DNA of 64,000 nt from Elymus sibiricus (lineage: Eukaryota; Streptophyta; Magnoliopsida; Poales; Poaceae): the NCBI GenBank assembly GCA_039707655.1, contig CM077663.1, positions 435,381,830 through 435,445,829 of the forward strand. The letters are read 5' to 3'. Below, piece after piece: positions 46,690-58,816 of the stretch. Position numbers and translations under genes: made by a program. The notes below the pieces were generated by a model. That model ran no database searches and was not told where the DNA came from. It worked only from the letters and a program-made list of their open reading frames with translations. Numbering within the stretch: the stretch's first letter is position 1; every line of letters begins with the position of its first letter.

Positions 46690-47300
46690 AACAAATTTAT
46701 ACTAAAATAAACCTACACTAAAATAAATCTACGTACACTAAATATACCTACACTAAAAAGAACCTACACTAAAATAAACCTACACTAAATAAACCTACGT
46801 ACACTAAATAAACCTACACTAAAAAGAACCTACACTAAAATAAACCTACACTAAATAAACCTACGTATACTAAATAAACCTACACTAAAAAGAACCTACA
46901 CTAAAATAAACCTACACTAAATAAACCTACACTAAAAAGAACCTACACTAAAATAAACCTACGTACACTAAATAAACCTACACTAAAAAGAACCTACACT
47001 AAAATAAACCTACACTAAATAAACCTACACTAAAATAAACCTACGTACACTAAATAAACCTACACTAACAAGAACCTACACTAAATAAACCTACGTACAC
47101 TAAAATAAACCTACGTACACTAAAATAAACCTACACTAAAAAAAACCTATACTAAAATAAACTAAAATGACTACTAACATAAACTAAATAAACTTACACT
47201 ACCAACACGTACACTAAAATGACTACTAACATAAACTAAAATGTACACGTACACGTACACTACATACACTAATTTTACGTACAATAAAAAAACAAACCTA
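46690..47300. repeat. A-rich minisatellite (CCTACACTAAAATAAA)
   Basis: About 600 bp of irregular 12-20 bp units built from CCTACACTAAA and CCTACGTACACTAAA. It lies just 5' of the minus-strand MULE gene, between its start codon and the right TIR. Confidence 0.85.
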
Positions 47301-47610
47301 AACTAAAAAAAAAGGGTATACCTTCGACGCGTGTGTCCCCTTCTTCTTCCTCTCCACCTTCTTCTTCCTCTCCACCACACCACCTCCTCACCATCCACAC
47401 CTCCACCACACCACCATGGCTCCTCCAAACGAACAAAATACTACCCCATGGCACAAAATGAGAGATGGGTATGATCTATTGTTTCAGCGGATTGAATAGG
47501 CAAATGGGTGAAGGATGGAGGAGATCGGAGGGGGGGGGGGGGGGGGGCAAAATCCGTTCAGAAAAACGAGATAGAGAAGATGAGCCAGCGAGAGGAGGAA
47601 GAAGGTCGGG

Positions 47611-47856
47611 CGGTCGGCCTTATCCAGGGGCTCTTCGGCCTCCTGGAGGCCGACGGGTCCTCTTCGGCCACCCATGGGCCGACAGCAGGCTCTTCGGCCA
47701 CCCGGGGGCCGACGGGCCCTCTTCGGCCTTCCGCAGGCCGACAGGCCCCTCTTCGGCCCACCAGAGGCCGACGGGGTGCTATTTTTGATTTTTTTCAATT
47801 TAGACATATGCTTTTCGAATTTGTTCAAAAATAGGTAATACTTTTGAAAAAAAATC
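47611..47856 (-). repeat. Right terminal inverted repeat of the MULE
   Basis: Reverse complement of 26146-26392 with few mismatches, including the five GGCC-type palindromes. The 9-bp duplication CCGTTATGA follows at 47857-47865. Confidence 0.85.
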
Positions 47857-47865
47857 CCGTTATGA

Positions 47866-48531
47866 GGCCTTCCATGGCGTTCTCGGCAGCAGCTGTGGTT
47901 TGGGCGGCACGTGGTTAGCGGAGAAGATGGGAAGATGTTAGCGGAGAAGATGGGTTCAGCCCCGTGCAGAGCAGCGTCGTCGTGGGTCAACGAGGCTTGC
48001 TAAGGAAGGAGGAACGCGTCACGGATGGGGTTACGCCCTGACAGCCCATGTGTCGCTGCTTCAATCGCTGGGAGCGTTCGCGCATGGACGCAACCGGCCA
48101 AAGATTCGATCGGCGCGCCGTTTACAAACGTTTTCCATGTGCGTGTGCATGAGCATATGTGTATGTACTGTGTTAAGAAAACGCGTTCCAAGCACGCATC
48201 GATCCTCGTTCGGGTTACCAGCTGTGTTGCCTGCATACTTGTATTGCAGCAGAGTACTATAGTAGTACTACTCCGTAGTTTTATCAGGTTTCGATTTAAA
48301 CGGGCGATCAAGGTAGCCGGGTCACAGCAAACTTATGATGCGGACAGAGCAGCTTTCCTACCAACACACGATCCATCATAACTAACTGAAGTAGTACATA
48401 ACTAATCCATCATCGATCGATCCTTTAATTTCCCTCACGAAAACAAGTCCTCGCTCGATCGATTGGAAGTAGCTGGGTAGGCCTTCGCGCCTCTCCTCTC
48501 ATCGCGTACTCAACCGACGGAACGGCGGGAC
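47866..48531. other. Region upstream of the F-box gene
   Basis: Right flank of the MULE, then the likely promoter and leader of the F-box gene. A short direct repeat (GTTAGCGGAGAAGATGGG) occurs at 47914 and 47938. No convincing TATA box or other gene seen. Confidence 0.4.
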
Positions 48532-50086
48532 ATGGATACGGTGCACATCGACCTTGTGCTGGAGGTACTCCGCCGCCTGCCCCCGATCAGCCTCGCCGTC
48601 TCCCGGTGCGTCTGCACGGCCTGGCGCGCCGCCGTCGACCACCACCGCCTCTTGCGCGCGGATCTTCTCCCGCTCTCCGTTGACGCCGCCGTCTATGACG
48701 AACGCAGCTTCGATCCAGCGAGGCTCTTCGGGCGCCGCTCCGCCACGCGCCACATCTCCGGCGAACTTGACTACCTCGCAGACTGCCGGTTAGACGTTCG
48801 CGGCGTACAGGATCACTGCAACGGCCTCTTCTTGGACCACAGCTGGTTCCCGGAATATAGGGTCAAGGTGGTCAATCCCGCCACGCGGCAGTGGGCGCCG
48901 CTGCCCCTACTGCCGTGCGCGTGCTCATGGCCGGCCACGTGCGGACGCTGCCACAACAACCGCTACCTCGTCTATGACCCCACCATCTCACCACACTTCC
49001 AGGTGTTCTACATCCCTCGTGTTCCCGCTGATGCACGGGCTGACATGACCGGCGGCGCCGAGTGGCCGCCTTCGCCGTATTTCATGCATGTCTTCTCGTC
49101 AACGACCAACCGTTGGAAGGAGACGTCATTTGTTCGAGAAGGTGAGGCTGCTGCCGTTGCTGGAACCGTTGACGATGTAAACTCCTATCCCAGCGACCGT
49201 GATGAGCATATGTACTATGCCGCTTATTGGCAAGGATCACTATACGTTCCTTCCCCACACGTAAAAGATGATTTCCTTTTCAGGTATGTATGTATTACTC
49301 ACACTCACACACTCGACAATAGTTACTTTACTTTTTTTATCGATATAATTTGAGTAATTCTTTTGAGGTATTAATTACTCACACTCAGGCACTTTGATTT
49401 ACTCTTCTTTGAGTAGTATTTATGTAAAAAAGAATAATTTTGTCAATTAATCTTGATTATCTTTTTACAGAATAAACTTGTCGAGTGACAAGTACCGGGT
49501 AATTAAGTTGCCCAAAGGACGAGTAGGATCACATTTTCGTCTAGGCAAATCGAAGAAAGGGGTCTATTGTGTAGTGAATACCAATGTGCGATGCACGTTT
49601 CAAGTTTGGTTTCTTCATGAATCGTCTGGTGTGACAGACTGGGTTTTCAAAAATGAAATCAACCTCCAGCCAGCATTTAGTAAACAAGACTGGCATCGTG
49701 GACCATGGATCCCACAGTCGCCTGAGCAGATACAATTGTTGTTGAAGAGTGATGTCAACCCTAAGCTCGTAGATGAATACAACGAAGCACTAGCAAAAGA
49801 TGATTTTGATTGGGACTCCGATGACGAAGATTTTGTTAGCATTACAGATTGGCCTAAAAAGTGTGACACTTCCATTGATGGTCCTTACTGTATTGGTTTC
49901 CATCCCTATAAAGAAATTGTCCTGTTTAATGCAAGATTCTCCCCTTGTTCAACGGTAGCCTATCATTTAAACAACTCAAAGGTAAGATACCTGGGTAAGA
50001 TGAGGCCCCGCTGTGACTATTCAATGGTAGAGATTTCTTTTGCGTATACACCATGTTGGATGATGGATTTACCTGGAAGCAACTAA
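48532..50086 (+). CDS. F-box protein, two exons, intact
   Basis: Exons 48532-49283 and 49471-50086 with a CAG/GTATGT donor and a TTTTTACAG acceptor, giving 455 aa in frame. F-box proteins are substrate receptors of SCF ubiquitin ligases and bind SKP1. Residues 1-45 form the F-box (LVLEVLRRLPPISLAVSRCV, CTAWRAAVDHHRLL), right at the N-terminus as usual. The rest is a grass-type F-box-associated region with NGLFLDHSWFPEY, VVNPATRQWAPLPLLP, YLVYDPTISPHFQVFYIP and, in exon 2, FDWDSDDEDF and a C-terminal YLGKMRPRCDYSM segment. Exon 1 is GC-rich and exon 2 AT-rich, a common grass gradient. The 3' half has a broken tandem copy at 51131-53230. Target unknown. Confidence 0.85.
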
Positions 50087-51130
50087 CGCGGACCATGTTG
50101 TTGAAGAATTTCGTTTCGAGATAATCTAAATAATTTTCAGTGAGGACCAATGTGAGCGGTAATATAATGTCTTAGTGTTTCCTGATACACTTTTTGTAGT
50201 GGTGCATGTAATTGGTGGTGCCGGTGGAATCAAGTCAATTCTGATATGCCACTATTTTATTTGTTTCTCTGTACATCTTTTCTACATAGCTCGATCTGTT
50301 ATTCCCTTTTTCATTTGTCTGTCTACGCATCGTTTCTAAGGTAGCCTGATTTTATTCCTTGATAAGGAAGCGCTCACGTGTTTTCTCGTTCGGTTCATTA
50401 AATAATTCTTTTTTCAATGCAAGTTGCATCTTATTTTTTTGATCCATGATGTTAACTATTCCAGAAATAATGGTTTTTAAACCCATACTAAACATTGAAT
50501 ATGATGTCTTATTGAGTTTTTCCTGATACACTTTTTGTAGTGATGCTTGTATATGAGATTAATTTGTGGTCTCGGTGAGGATGTAGTCAGTTGATGAATC
50601 TCGTTGACCAATTTCGGTGCCATTGCTGTGATTGCTTGTCCTCGACGGATTGACGATAGCCTCAAATTATTCTAACAATTAATATCATGAGCTAGATTGA
50701 TAAGAGGTTCTGGAAATTGATCTAGAGTATGGATTATTGTAGGGTTGAATCTGTGGGAGCCAACCAGCTCATTCACAAAAGCTAATCGTGTGAAGCAATA
50801 AGCTTCGCCATGATGGTGGCTGCTCCGGGATGAGATTAGTCGGCACACAAATCAACGGCGACTGTAAATCGATGTAATCGAAGCAATAAATTCAATCCGG
50901 CTCCGCGAGATGCATACGGCGGTGGCACCGTAGATCGATTCGGTCGGTTGGCGATGGGTCCGATGCGTGTACCCTAGGCGAGCAGCATATCGGTGACGAC
51001 AAAGGGTGCTGGACCCTGACAGGGCACTGGTGGGCAAAAGGAAGTGGTCGTTGAAGGGCGACGCGGGCTGGCCCTTGCGCGGCCGGCTTGTACTTGCCGT
51101 CGGTCGTGCGCTGGCTGGGGGGACCTCCTA
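50087..51130. other. 3' region of the F-box gene and spacer
   Basis: Holds the gene's 3' untranslated sequence (50150-50230, CTGATACACTTTTTGTAGTG) and a second partial copy of it at about 50495-50570. 50850-51130 is GC-richer with no recognised feature. Confidence 0.45.
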
Positions 51131-53230
51131 TCTGCCACATTTTACTCACACTCACACACTTGACAATTGTTACTTTTTTTATTTCAATCAATCATATAAC
51201 TTGAATAATTCTTTTGAGGTATTACTCACACTCAGGTACTAAGATGTATTAATCTCTTGGTATTTATGTATTTTTTTTAATAATATTAGCAATGAATCTT
51301 AAGCGGTGATTATCTTTTTACAGAATAAACTTGTAGAGTGACAAGTAACAGGTAATTAAGTGCCAGAAGGATGAGTAGGATCACATTTTCGTCTAGGCAA
51401 ATCGAAGAAAGGGGTCTATTGTGTAGTGAATACTAATGTGCGATGCACATTTCGAGTTTGGTTTCTTCATGAATCGTGTGGTGTGACAGACCACGTCTTG
51501 AAAAATGAAATGAACCTTGAGCCAGCATTTACTAAACAGGATTGGCACTGTGGACCATGGATTCCACAGTCGCATGAGCAGATCCAGTTGTTTTTTAAGA
51601 GTGATGTCAACCTTAAGTTCGCAGATGGATACAACGAAGCAGTAGCGAAAGATGGTTTTGATTGGGACTGTGACGATGAAGATCTTGTTAGCATTACATA
51701 CTGGACTAAAAAGTATGACCGTTTCATTGATGGTCCTTATTGTCTTGGTTTCCATGCCTATAAATAAATTATCATGTTTAATAAAAAAGGGGTGTCCTCT
51801 TGTTCACGGCTAATTTTTTTAAAATAATGCACTTTTTTTGCTAAATTTGGAAAATAATACACGGTTAAAATATTTTCTGAAAATAGGATCCAGTCGGCTT
51901 AGGTTAAGCCGACTGGACCTAGTCGGCTATGGCAAAGCCGATTAGTCCTAGTCGGCTTAACCTAAGCCGACTGGATTACATCCAGCCCTATTATATGAAA
52001 AACGCAACTAATCGTCTTAGGCTAAGACGATTAGTTCCAATCGGCTTAGCCTAAGCCGACAGGTGCCCCACCCTGGTCGCCTCGCTCCCTCTCTTCCCCC
52101 CTCGACCCCGTGGACACACCTTGGTCGCCTCGCTCCCTCTCTTCCCCCCTCGACCCCGTGGACACACCCTGGTCGCCTCGCTCCCTCTCCCTCGCTAGCT
52201 GGAGGGGGACTACGGCTCACCAGGAGCACGCCCGTGCGGTCGGGCGAGGCCATTGCAGCTCGGGTGCACGGCATTTCCGGCGATGGCGGACGGCGGGGCT
52301 CGGGTTAGTGGCGAGCTAGTTAGGGGGCAACGGGGAGCGCAGAGAGGGAGGGGGACTGAAGGAGGTGCTCACAGCGTTGAAGGGGAGCGGTCGGGGAAGC
52401 CGGTGGTGGTCGGAGATGGCCGAATCGACGGCGGCGACCGGTGAGGCAGAGAGGCGAAGTCGAGCTTGCTGGCGACGAACGGAGACCTCTCGGCGTCGAT
52501 CTGAAGTCGCAGGCGACGTAGTCGAGGGCCGCGGTCCCGTTTGGCACGATGGAGCGGCGAGTAGGCGACGGTGGCCGCGTGCGTCACGGCGACGACGCCA
52601 TGGTTGCGCTCGGGTAAGGGGGGGAAGAGAGGGGCGAGCGAGGGAGAGGGAGCGAGGCGACCAGGGTGTGTCCACGGGGTCGAGGGGGGAAGAGAGGGAG
52701 CGAGGCGACCAGGGTGTGTCCACGGGGTCGAGGGGGGAAGAGAGGGAGCGAGGCGACCAGGGTGGGGCACCTGTCGGCTTAGGCTAAGCCGATTGGAACT
52801 AATCGTCTTAGGGCTAAGACGATTAGTTCCAATCGTCTTAGCCTAAGACGATTAGTTGCGTTTTTCATATAATAATAGGGCTGGATGTAATCCAGTCGGC
52901 TTAGGTTAAGCCGACTAGGACTAATCGGCTTTGCCATAGCCGACTAGGTCCAGTCGGCTTAACCTAAGCCGACTGGATCCTATTTTCAGAAAATATTTTA
53001 ACCGTGTATTATTTTCCAAATTTAGTAAAAAAAAGTGTATTATTTAAAAAAAAATTAGCTTGTTCACGGTAGCCTACCATTTAAACAGCTCAAGGGTACG
53101 GTACCTGGGTAAGATGAGGTCTCGCTGCCACTATTCAATGGAAGAAATTTCTTTTGCGTACACACCATGTTGGATGATGGACTTACCTGGAAGCAACTAA
53201 TGTACTCCATGTTGTAGGTGTATTGGTTTG
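51131..53230 (+). pseudogene. Partial F-box gene duplicate (intron and exon 2), broken and split by a MULE
   Basis: Sequence similarity to the F-box gene starts within its intron (TTACTCACACTCACACACTT at 51142) and continues through exon 2 from 51323. There are early in-frame stops (AAACTTGTAG, AAGTAAC) and a frameshift near 51360. The frame is then open at 51426-51767 with diverged but recognisable sequence (CTFRVWFLHESCGVTDHVLK). It is interrupted at 51809-53059 by a MULE and resumes with the C-terminal YLGKMRSRCHYSMEEISFAY to about 53200. No exon 1 or F-box. Non-functional. Confidence 0.85.
51809..53059. mobile_element. Non-autonomous MULE with ~400-bp inverted repeats
   Basis: A 9-bp duplication TTGTTCACG (51800-51808 and 53060-53068) and termini GCTAATTTTTTT. 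The inverted repeats run about 51809-52200 and 52650-53059. They contain palindromes GTCGGCTTAGGTTAAGCCGA and relatives, then 59-bp direct repeats (GGTCGCCTCGCTCCCTCTCT). The central 450 bp is GC-rich without a convincing gene. No transposase. Confidence 0.88.
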
Positions 53231-55079
53231 GAGGTAATCTCAATGTTTTTTCTACTAGGATTTATGTGAGTGACAATATGTCTGTTTTAATTAGTTTTTG
53301 CTACAGGTAAACTTTTTTAGTGTTGCTTGTATGGGATTAATTATTTGTCCCGGTGGAATCAAGTCATTTATGTTATGCCACTTTTGTATTTTGTTTCTGT
53401 GTGCATTGTTTCCAAAAAGATCAATTTGTTATGCCATTATTTTATGTTCTCTGTGCACTAGTTCTACATAGCTCGATTTTATTCCTTCGTAAGGGGGGCG
53501 CTCATGTGTTTTTCGTTGAGGGTGCATCTACCATACTGAAACGGGTGTCTGTTGAGTATATTGATTATTAGGAAATATGAGATAGATTAGGATTTGTCCT
53601 GTCTTGTCTTGTATTTCAAGTTGGTTATTGTACTCCTATATATATGCCCACGAGGCTCAAGCAATACAAGAACCATTTCACTAAATCCCTCTCTCCCTTC
53701 CAACAGTGTCATGAATTTGGTCCACAAGGCAACAACTCGTGTTGTTGTATGGTCTCTGAACCTACTGCAAACGGGAGAAATACCACATGTGTTTTCGAAC
53801 GGGTCAAAGAGTAGTTCAGGTCACGCACGACAAACGATACCAATTTGTTGGTACAGGTCCCGACCTTGACGACAATGTAGCCGGGTACTTTCAGTCAATC
53901 CACACAAACGAGATTAACTCGAGTACTTTCCGAGCTAATGGGATATAGTTTGGTTACCCGCATAAAGCCCAACTAGACCCGCGCAAGAAAAAACTGAAAT
54001 ATTTGGTTACCTGCGTTCACTATTGGGCCTGTATCGCACGGAACTTAAAGCGTCTCTAGGCTTGTCTTGGGCACGCTTAGATCGACAGTTTCTTCAGAGC
54101 CTAGCCCGAGCGATACACAGGAGCTCATATGGTTGGACCCCTTGCACGGGAGGAGTCTAGAGGGATGTGAGCATGTACACAACGTGTTATCTATGTACAC
54201 AGCATGTTATCTTCTTCTACCTCCATTAAGGTTCTCCCTAATCTCCTTTCTTTTTCTTCCATCTAATCTACATAACGGTGCTTCGATTCGAGATAAGCTC
54301 TACACGTAAAAGATGTACATCGATGTTACGGTTCCATTTTTTCGATTGGTTCGTAGTTTCGTCGACCGTAGATGCTTAATCTTGTGTTCATGTTCGGAGC
54401 TATTTTGGACGAATTTTGTCAAATTCATCGTGTACGGTCGACCGTTTGAAATTTCCTTTGACCTGCAGCCTCATCACGCAGTTCCACACAACATTCGTGT
54501 TGCAAGTTTTCTGTTTCGACGATCCTACTGCACTGACGCCGCAATTACACGCACACTGTATTTTTTCTCTATCCTCTGTCTTAGAGCCCTCCCGTTCGTC
54601 CCTTTCGACGCCGGCGCCGTTCCTCTTGACCTCCTTGCCTGCATCCTACTCAAGGTTTTGGTTACCGGTCGAAATTTCGAGATTTCCCGTGGTTACCGCG
54701 TATTTCGGTACCCCTCGGTAAATCTCCATATCAAGCAAAAAATACCGATTTTTTGAATTTTTTGAATTTAAGCGGTCGATTTATAGTAAAGTATGTAGGA
54801 TCTAATTAATGCCATGAAAGTTGGTTCTGGTGTGTTGGTAGCAATCTAGTTCCTGTTTTGAGAGGTCTCTGGTTCGAATGTTCGTTCAATCACTTATTTG
54901 AATTCAAAATTCGACTACAAAATTCGTTCGAAATATTCTCGGTATTTCTCGGTAACCGTGGTAACCACGTTTACCGGTCCCCCTCGGTAAAAATGCCCCA
55001 TTCGGTAACCAAAACATTGATCCTACTACACTGGAGTCGTCTCCGGCGTCGGTCATCTTTCCCTCCTCTCTCTCGTTCT
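53231..55079. other. Intergenic sequence, no supported gene
   Basis: 53260-53400 repeats the F-box gene's 3' flank. 54650-55000 has dispersed GGTTACCG/CGGTAAC motifs (for example GGTAACCGTGGTAACCACG near 54950) that could be a small palindromic element. No ORF with a recognisable domain. Confidence 0.4.
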
Positions 55080-55620
55080 ACCGCACTGACGCTGCCATGG
55101 CACGAGTACTGCATTTCTCCGCCTCTGTCCACTGTCTTCGTGTGGACTTTCTCTACGACAATGAGGCTAGCAACTAGTTCGTCGCGCCGCTGACAGGGTC
55201 ACTCGCGCAAGACTCCGTGCACGTCGTGTCGTACGCGGCGCCACGACCACCATCCACCGCAGTTGTCATGGTCTGACACACACTACATTTCTCCGCCTCT
55301 GTCCACTGTCTTCGTGTGGACTTTCTCTGCAGCGGCGATGTTAGCAACTAGTTCGCCACGGCGCTGGCAGGAACGCTTGTCCGAGTCTCTGTGTTCGTCA
55401 TGTCGGACGCAGTGCCGCGGTCACCGTCCATCGCACTCACCATGGTCCAACACACACTGCATTTTTCCTCCCCGTCCTCTCCTCAATGCTCCTCCGTACG
55501 GACTTTTTTTGCGGCAGCGACGGTAGTAACTAGTTCGCCGCGGCGCCAGCAGGAACGCTCGCCCGAGACTCCGTGCTCGTCGTGTCGGACGCGGCGCCGC
55601 GGTCACCATCCACCACAGCC
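55080..55620 (+). repeat. ~175-bp tandem repeat, 3 copies
   Basis: CATTTCTCCGCCTCTGTCCA begins at 55111 and 55287. A more diverged third copy starts near 55458 (CATTTTTCCTCCCCGTCC). Each unit also carries AACTAGTTCGCC and CGGACGC motifs. Confidence 0.75.
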
Positions 55621-56147
55621 GCGAGGCACAGTGTAACTGTGTGCGTTAAGTGTAAGTGCTAGCTCTTAATCATATTTCGCGTGTACAACCAAACAACGTG
55701 TAGTTGCGTGAGCCGAGCCAATACAGGCAACCAGACGATATGCAAAAATTGCTCCCCTAATGCGAGAGACCTATATGCGAACAACCAAATAATGTGCAGA
55801 TGTTAGTTTATAGGTTGTATTTTCTCACCCAGCCATCGGTGAGCCAAGCTTCAGCGAGCCAGGCTGCTCTAGAACGGCTGCCAAACACGCCCCAAGGAAC
55901 CTAGCAGCTGGATCGATATTGCTCCCGTACACGTGAAGACACTGGCGGAGGACTTCAGTGGGCAAGGTTGTGCAAAATTATTTTTATATATATGCATATA
56001 TGTATTCTTGACTGGCTGGCTATCCTCGCTCGTCGATAGAAAAATCGCAAACAGATAATAGAGAGAAGAGGCCTGGTGGATGGATAATGAGCCGCTAACA
56101 CATAGTTGGGCCATGAACCATGAGCGAGCGCCCAACGTCACAGTACC
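55621..56147. other. Intergenic sequence
   Basis: No gene, repeat end or RNA gene recognised. Confidence 0.4.
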
Positions 56148-56161
56148 CACTGACGCACACG

Positions 56162-58166
56162 ATGGCTTGTAATTTAGTTATTTTTTACGGGTAAGCTTGT
56201 AATTTAGTAGACACATTTTTTTTTTGAACGGTCACCGGGGGGGGGAGAGGATCCCCACCTGAATATATTGCTCAAAAAGCCGCCAAAGCCAAGAGTCATC
56301 CCTTAACTTTGGCTGATCCAGTTTATAAGGGAAACCGGATCGAAAACCTAAACAAGTTGACCCCGTTTATGAGGAAAACCGGGCCGAAAAACCGCACAGG
56401 TAACAAGGTTACAGAAAATGAGAAAAATTGCCACCCAGGAGAAGGCATGACCTAGCTAACATGCAGAAAGACCAACACCACGAGAGACACAAGTAGATGT
56501 GGGGTGCTGTCGAGGGATCACAATACCAAGACTCTGCAAACAACCTAACGCACCGCACCGGCGTGCGTACCGAGCCCCATGGCACAACAGAGGATCAACC
56601 ACAATCAACGAGTGCCAAACTTAACACGAACCTTGACTAGGAGATCCGCCACGGGCGGTCGAAACGATTAGCAGGTTGGGGAGGCATCATTGCGTCGTCA
56701 TTGAGCAAAGGTGAACCAAGACAGCACCAAGAGCCCAAAGCTCGCCACAGCACAACGGCAACCATGGGAGGGTCTTGAGCATGCACAGCAACAGGACGGA
56801 GACCACGCGAAGGACGGCCGAAGAGAAACACATGAAGAAGAAGAACACACCACCGTCGGCCCCAAGCTGGCCGCATCACCACACCACCGTCGACCCCAAG
56901 CCAGTCGCACCACCACCACCGACATCCCCGCAGCTAGCAGAAACCCAACAAAACAACCTAGCCAACTTCTCGATGATGCCTTCAAGAAGGGGTGCGACGC
57001 ACGGTTGCGCCGCCATCATCGGTTCCAGGTAGACCTGGAAGCAGAGTTTCCTCCGAAGTCGAGCATAGGGTGGCGAAATCAACATTGCAACGACGCCTCC
57101 AAGAAGGTTAGTGGCGCCCACGGGCGTCACCGTCGTCGGCTCTGAGCAGAGCATGGCTTTCGCCGAGTTGAGCATACACAAACCCTATGGACAGATTATT
57201 CGAGGTAGACTGCTCACCTGCACCACCATGAAGCATTAGGCCATGACAGCCCCGACGCCACACAGGACCCGATTCGAACCACCGCAGGCCAGATCCGGTC
57301 GGATCCGACCCATCCACACCGTGCCTGCCAGATCCGAGCAGCCGAGGCTAGCACCACACCGCACCACCACCCGCGCCTCCCGGCAGCACCAGCATCCGCA
57401 CATCACGCAGAAGGGCGTTTGCAGCCACGGGATGCACTGGCCGCCGTGGGCGCCCCACCGGAGCACCGCCACCGTCAGCAACCTCCAACGCCGGCTGACC
57501 ATCAACAGCCCCATTGCCCGGCCAGACGAGCCCAGATCTGGCTCGCACGGCACCACCGCGCGGATCACACACCCCTGAGAGCCGCGCACCGGTAAGCCTC
57601 CATCAGCGGGCAGCCAACCCGCCACCCCCGCGTCCAGGCCGCGGCCGGCCGCGCGCACAGGCAGGCGCGCCGCCGAGCGGAACGGCCGCACCACAGGAGT
57701 TTGGATCTGAGGGAGGGAGCTGCCGAAGACGCAGAGGAAGACCGCCACGCCGCGCACGCGCATCCGGCAGAACGACGGCGGCGACAGAGCAAGCGGTCGG
57801 AGCCGAGTGCGTCCAGCTCCTCCGAGTTGACCGTAGAGCAGGGCTCGCCGTGCCCGAGCGCTGTCCTGAGCCGCGAGCAAGTTCCCCGCCGCCACCGTCG
57901 GCCACACGGCTTCGCCCTGCGGCGTCTTCCGGCGGCGGCGGCTAGGGTTTGGGCGTCCGCCCAAGCCGCTCGCACGGGAGCGACGCGGGGGAAAAAAATG
58001 CCGTGGTAATGCGGCTGCACTCTTCAGTCATATCGATCATATCATCGACATTGGTTGGGAAATCCCCGTGACACGGACATTGTATCTATGAGCATATTTC
58101 GATTTCTAGAAAAAGAAAGAAAATATTTCGAATGAATATAGTTGGCGAGATTTCTCAAGAAAAAAT
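56162..58166 (-). mobile_element. Retroposon-like insertion (probable LINE derivative), 14-bp target duplication
   Basis: CACTGACGCACACG occurs at 56148-56161 and at 58167-58180, a 14-bp direct repeat bracketing about 2 kb. On the minus strand the left part reads GGTGACCGTTCAAAAAAAAA (A-run opposite 56216-56225), like the 3' end of Triticeae LINEs. The right part is a GC-rich 5'-like region with a 242-codon frame of no recognisable domain (57964-57236). No reverse transcriptase. Between the A-run and the duplication are 54 bp with two copies of GCTTGTAATTTAG, possibly carried along at the 3' end. Confidence 0.6.
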
Positions 58167-58180
58167 CACTGACGCACACG

Positions 58181-58816
58181 CACGGACGCCTGTCCACCAC
58201 GCCGGACCAAGACGCACACCCCTGACTCCCAAACGTAGCTAGCGCGGCGGCGGCTGGCTAGGAGGTCAGGATGACGCGGACAAAGTGACGGTCGACCACA
58301 CAACTACGCGCGTCGTGCAAGTGGGCGGCTGGGCGATATTGCATAGGACGCACTGCGAAGTGAGCTGTGGCAACGAGCGACAACGCAGGGGCAGCCAGCA
58401 ATACAACACCATGTTCGTCGCCAGTAGAAGATGGAGAGGAAAGGGAATGAGAAAGACATATTTGGAAGTCTTGGTCTTGGTCTATTGCCATTGCCTGGGT
58501 CTTCTAGACGCCGTTTAAAGCTTTATTATTAATATGTTTAAGATTAATTTTCTATTTAAACACGTTTACATTCTCATTGTACTTGGTTATTTTGTTGAGG
58601 ACCTCATGAAAATCGATGTGCATTGTTTGCGTGTATTGACCATTATGGTTTGGCTTCGATTTTTTTACTTAAGAGTTTGTCACACCTTAATCATAATCTC
58701 CAAATGTAGGTTCCTTCAGTAACAACACCCAATTCAATGTAAGAAAAGACATGACAACAGTACATCCATTCAACACGAAGAGAAAAAAAAAACCCAACTA
58801 AGTGTGGCCACTGGCC
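58181..58816. other. Spacer 3' of the RIP-like locus
   Basis: No gene recognised. Confidence 0.4.

Larger units (their letters stand above)
26146..47856. mobile_element. Mutator-like element (MULE) carrying a nested CACTA element
   Basis: Bounded by perfect 9-bp duplications CCGTTATGA and by terminal inverted repeats of about 247 bp (26146-26392 and 47611-47856) beginning GATTTTTTTTCAAAAGTATT. Without the 18.6-kb CACTA insertion it is about 3.1 kb. It holds a plus-strand ORF (26655-27185) and an N-terminal fragment of a MULE transposase-type gene on the minus strand (46171-46653), but no catalytic transposase domain, so it is non-autonomous. Confidence 0.9.

Noticed and set aside
52017..52846. 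ORFs of 80-140 codons inside the 51809-53059 MULE
   Set aside because: They fall in the inverted repeats and their 59-bp direct repeats and mirror each other on opposite strands.
57236..57964. 242-codon minus-strand ORF
   Set aside because: GC-driven open frame in the 5'-like part of a retroposon; no recognisable domain, and other frames are equally open.
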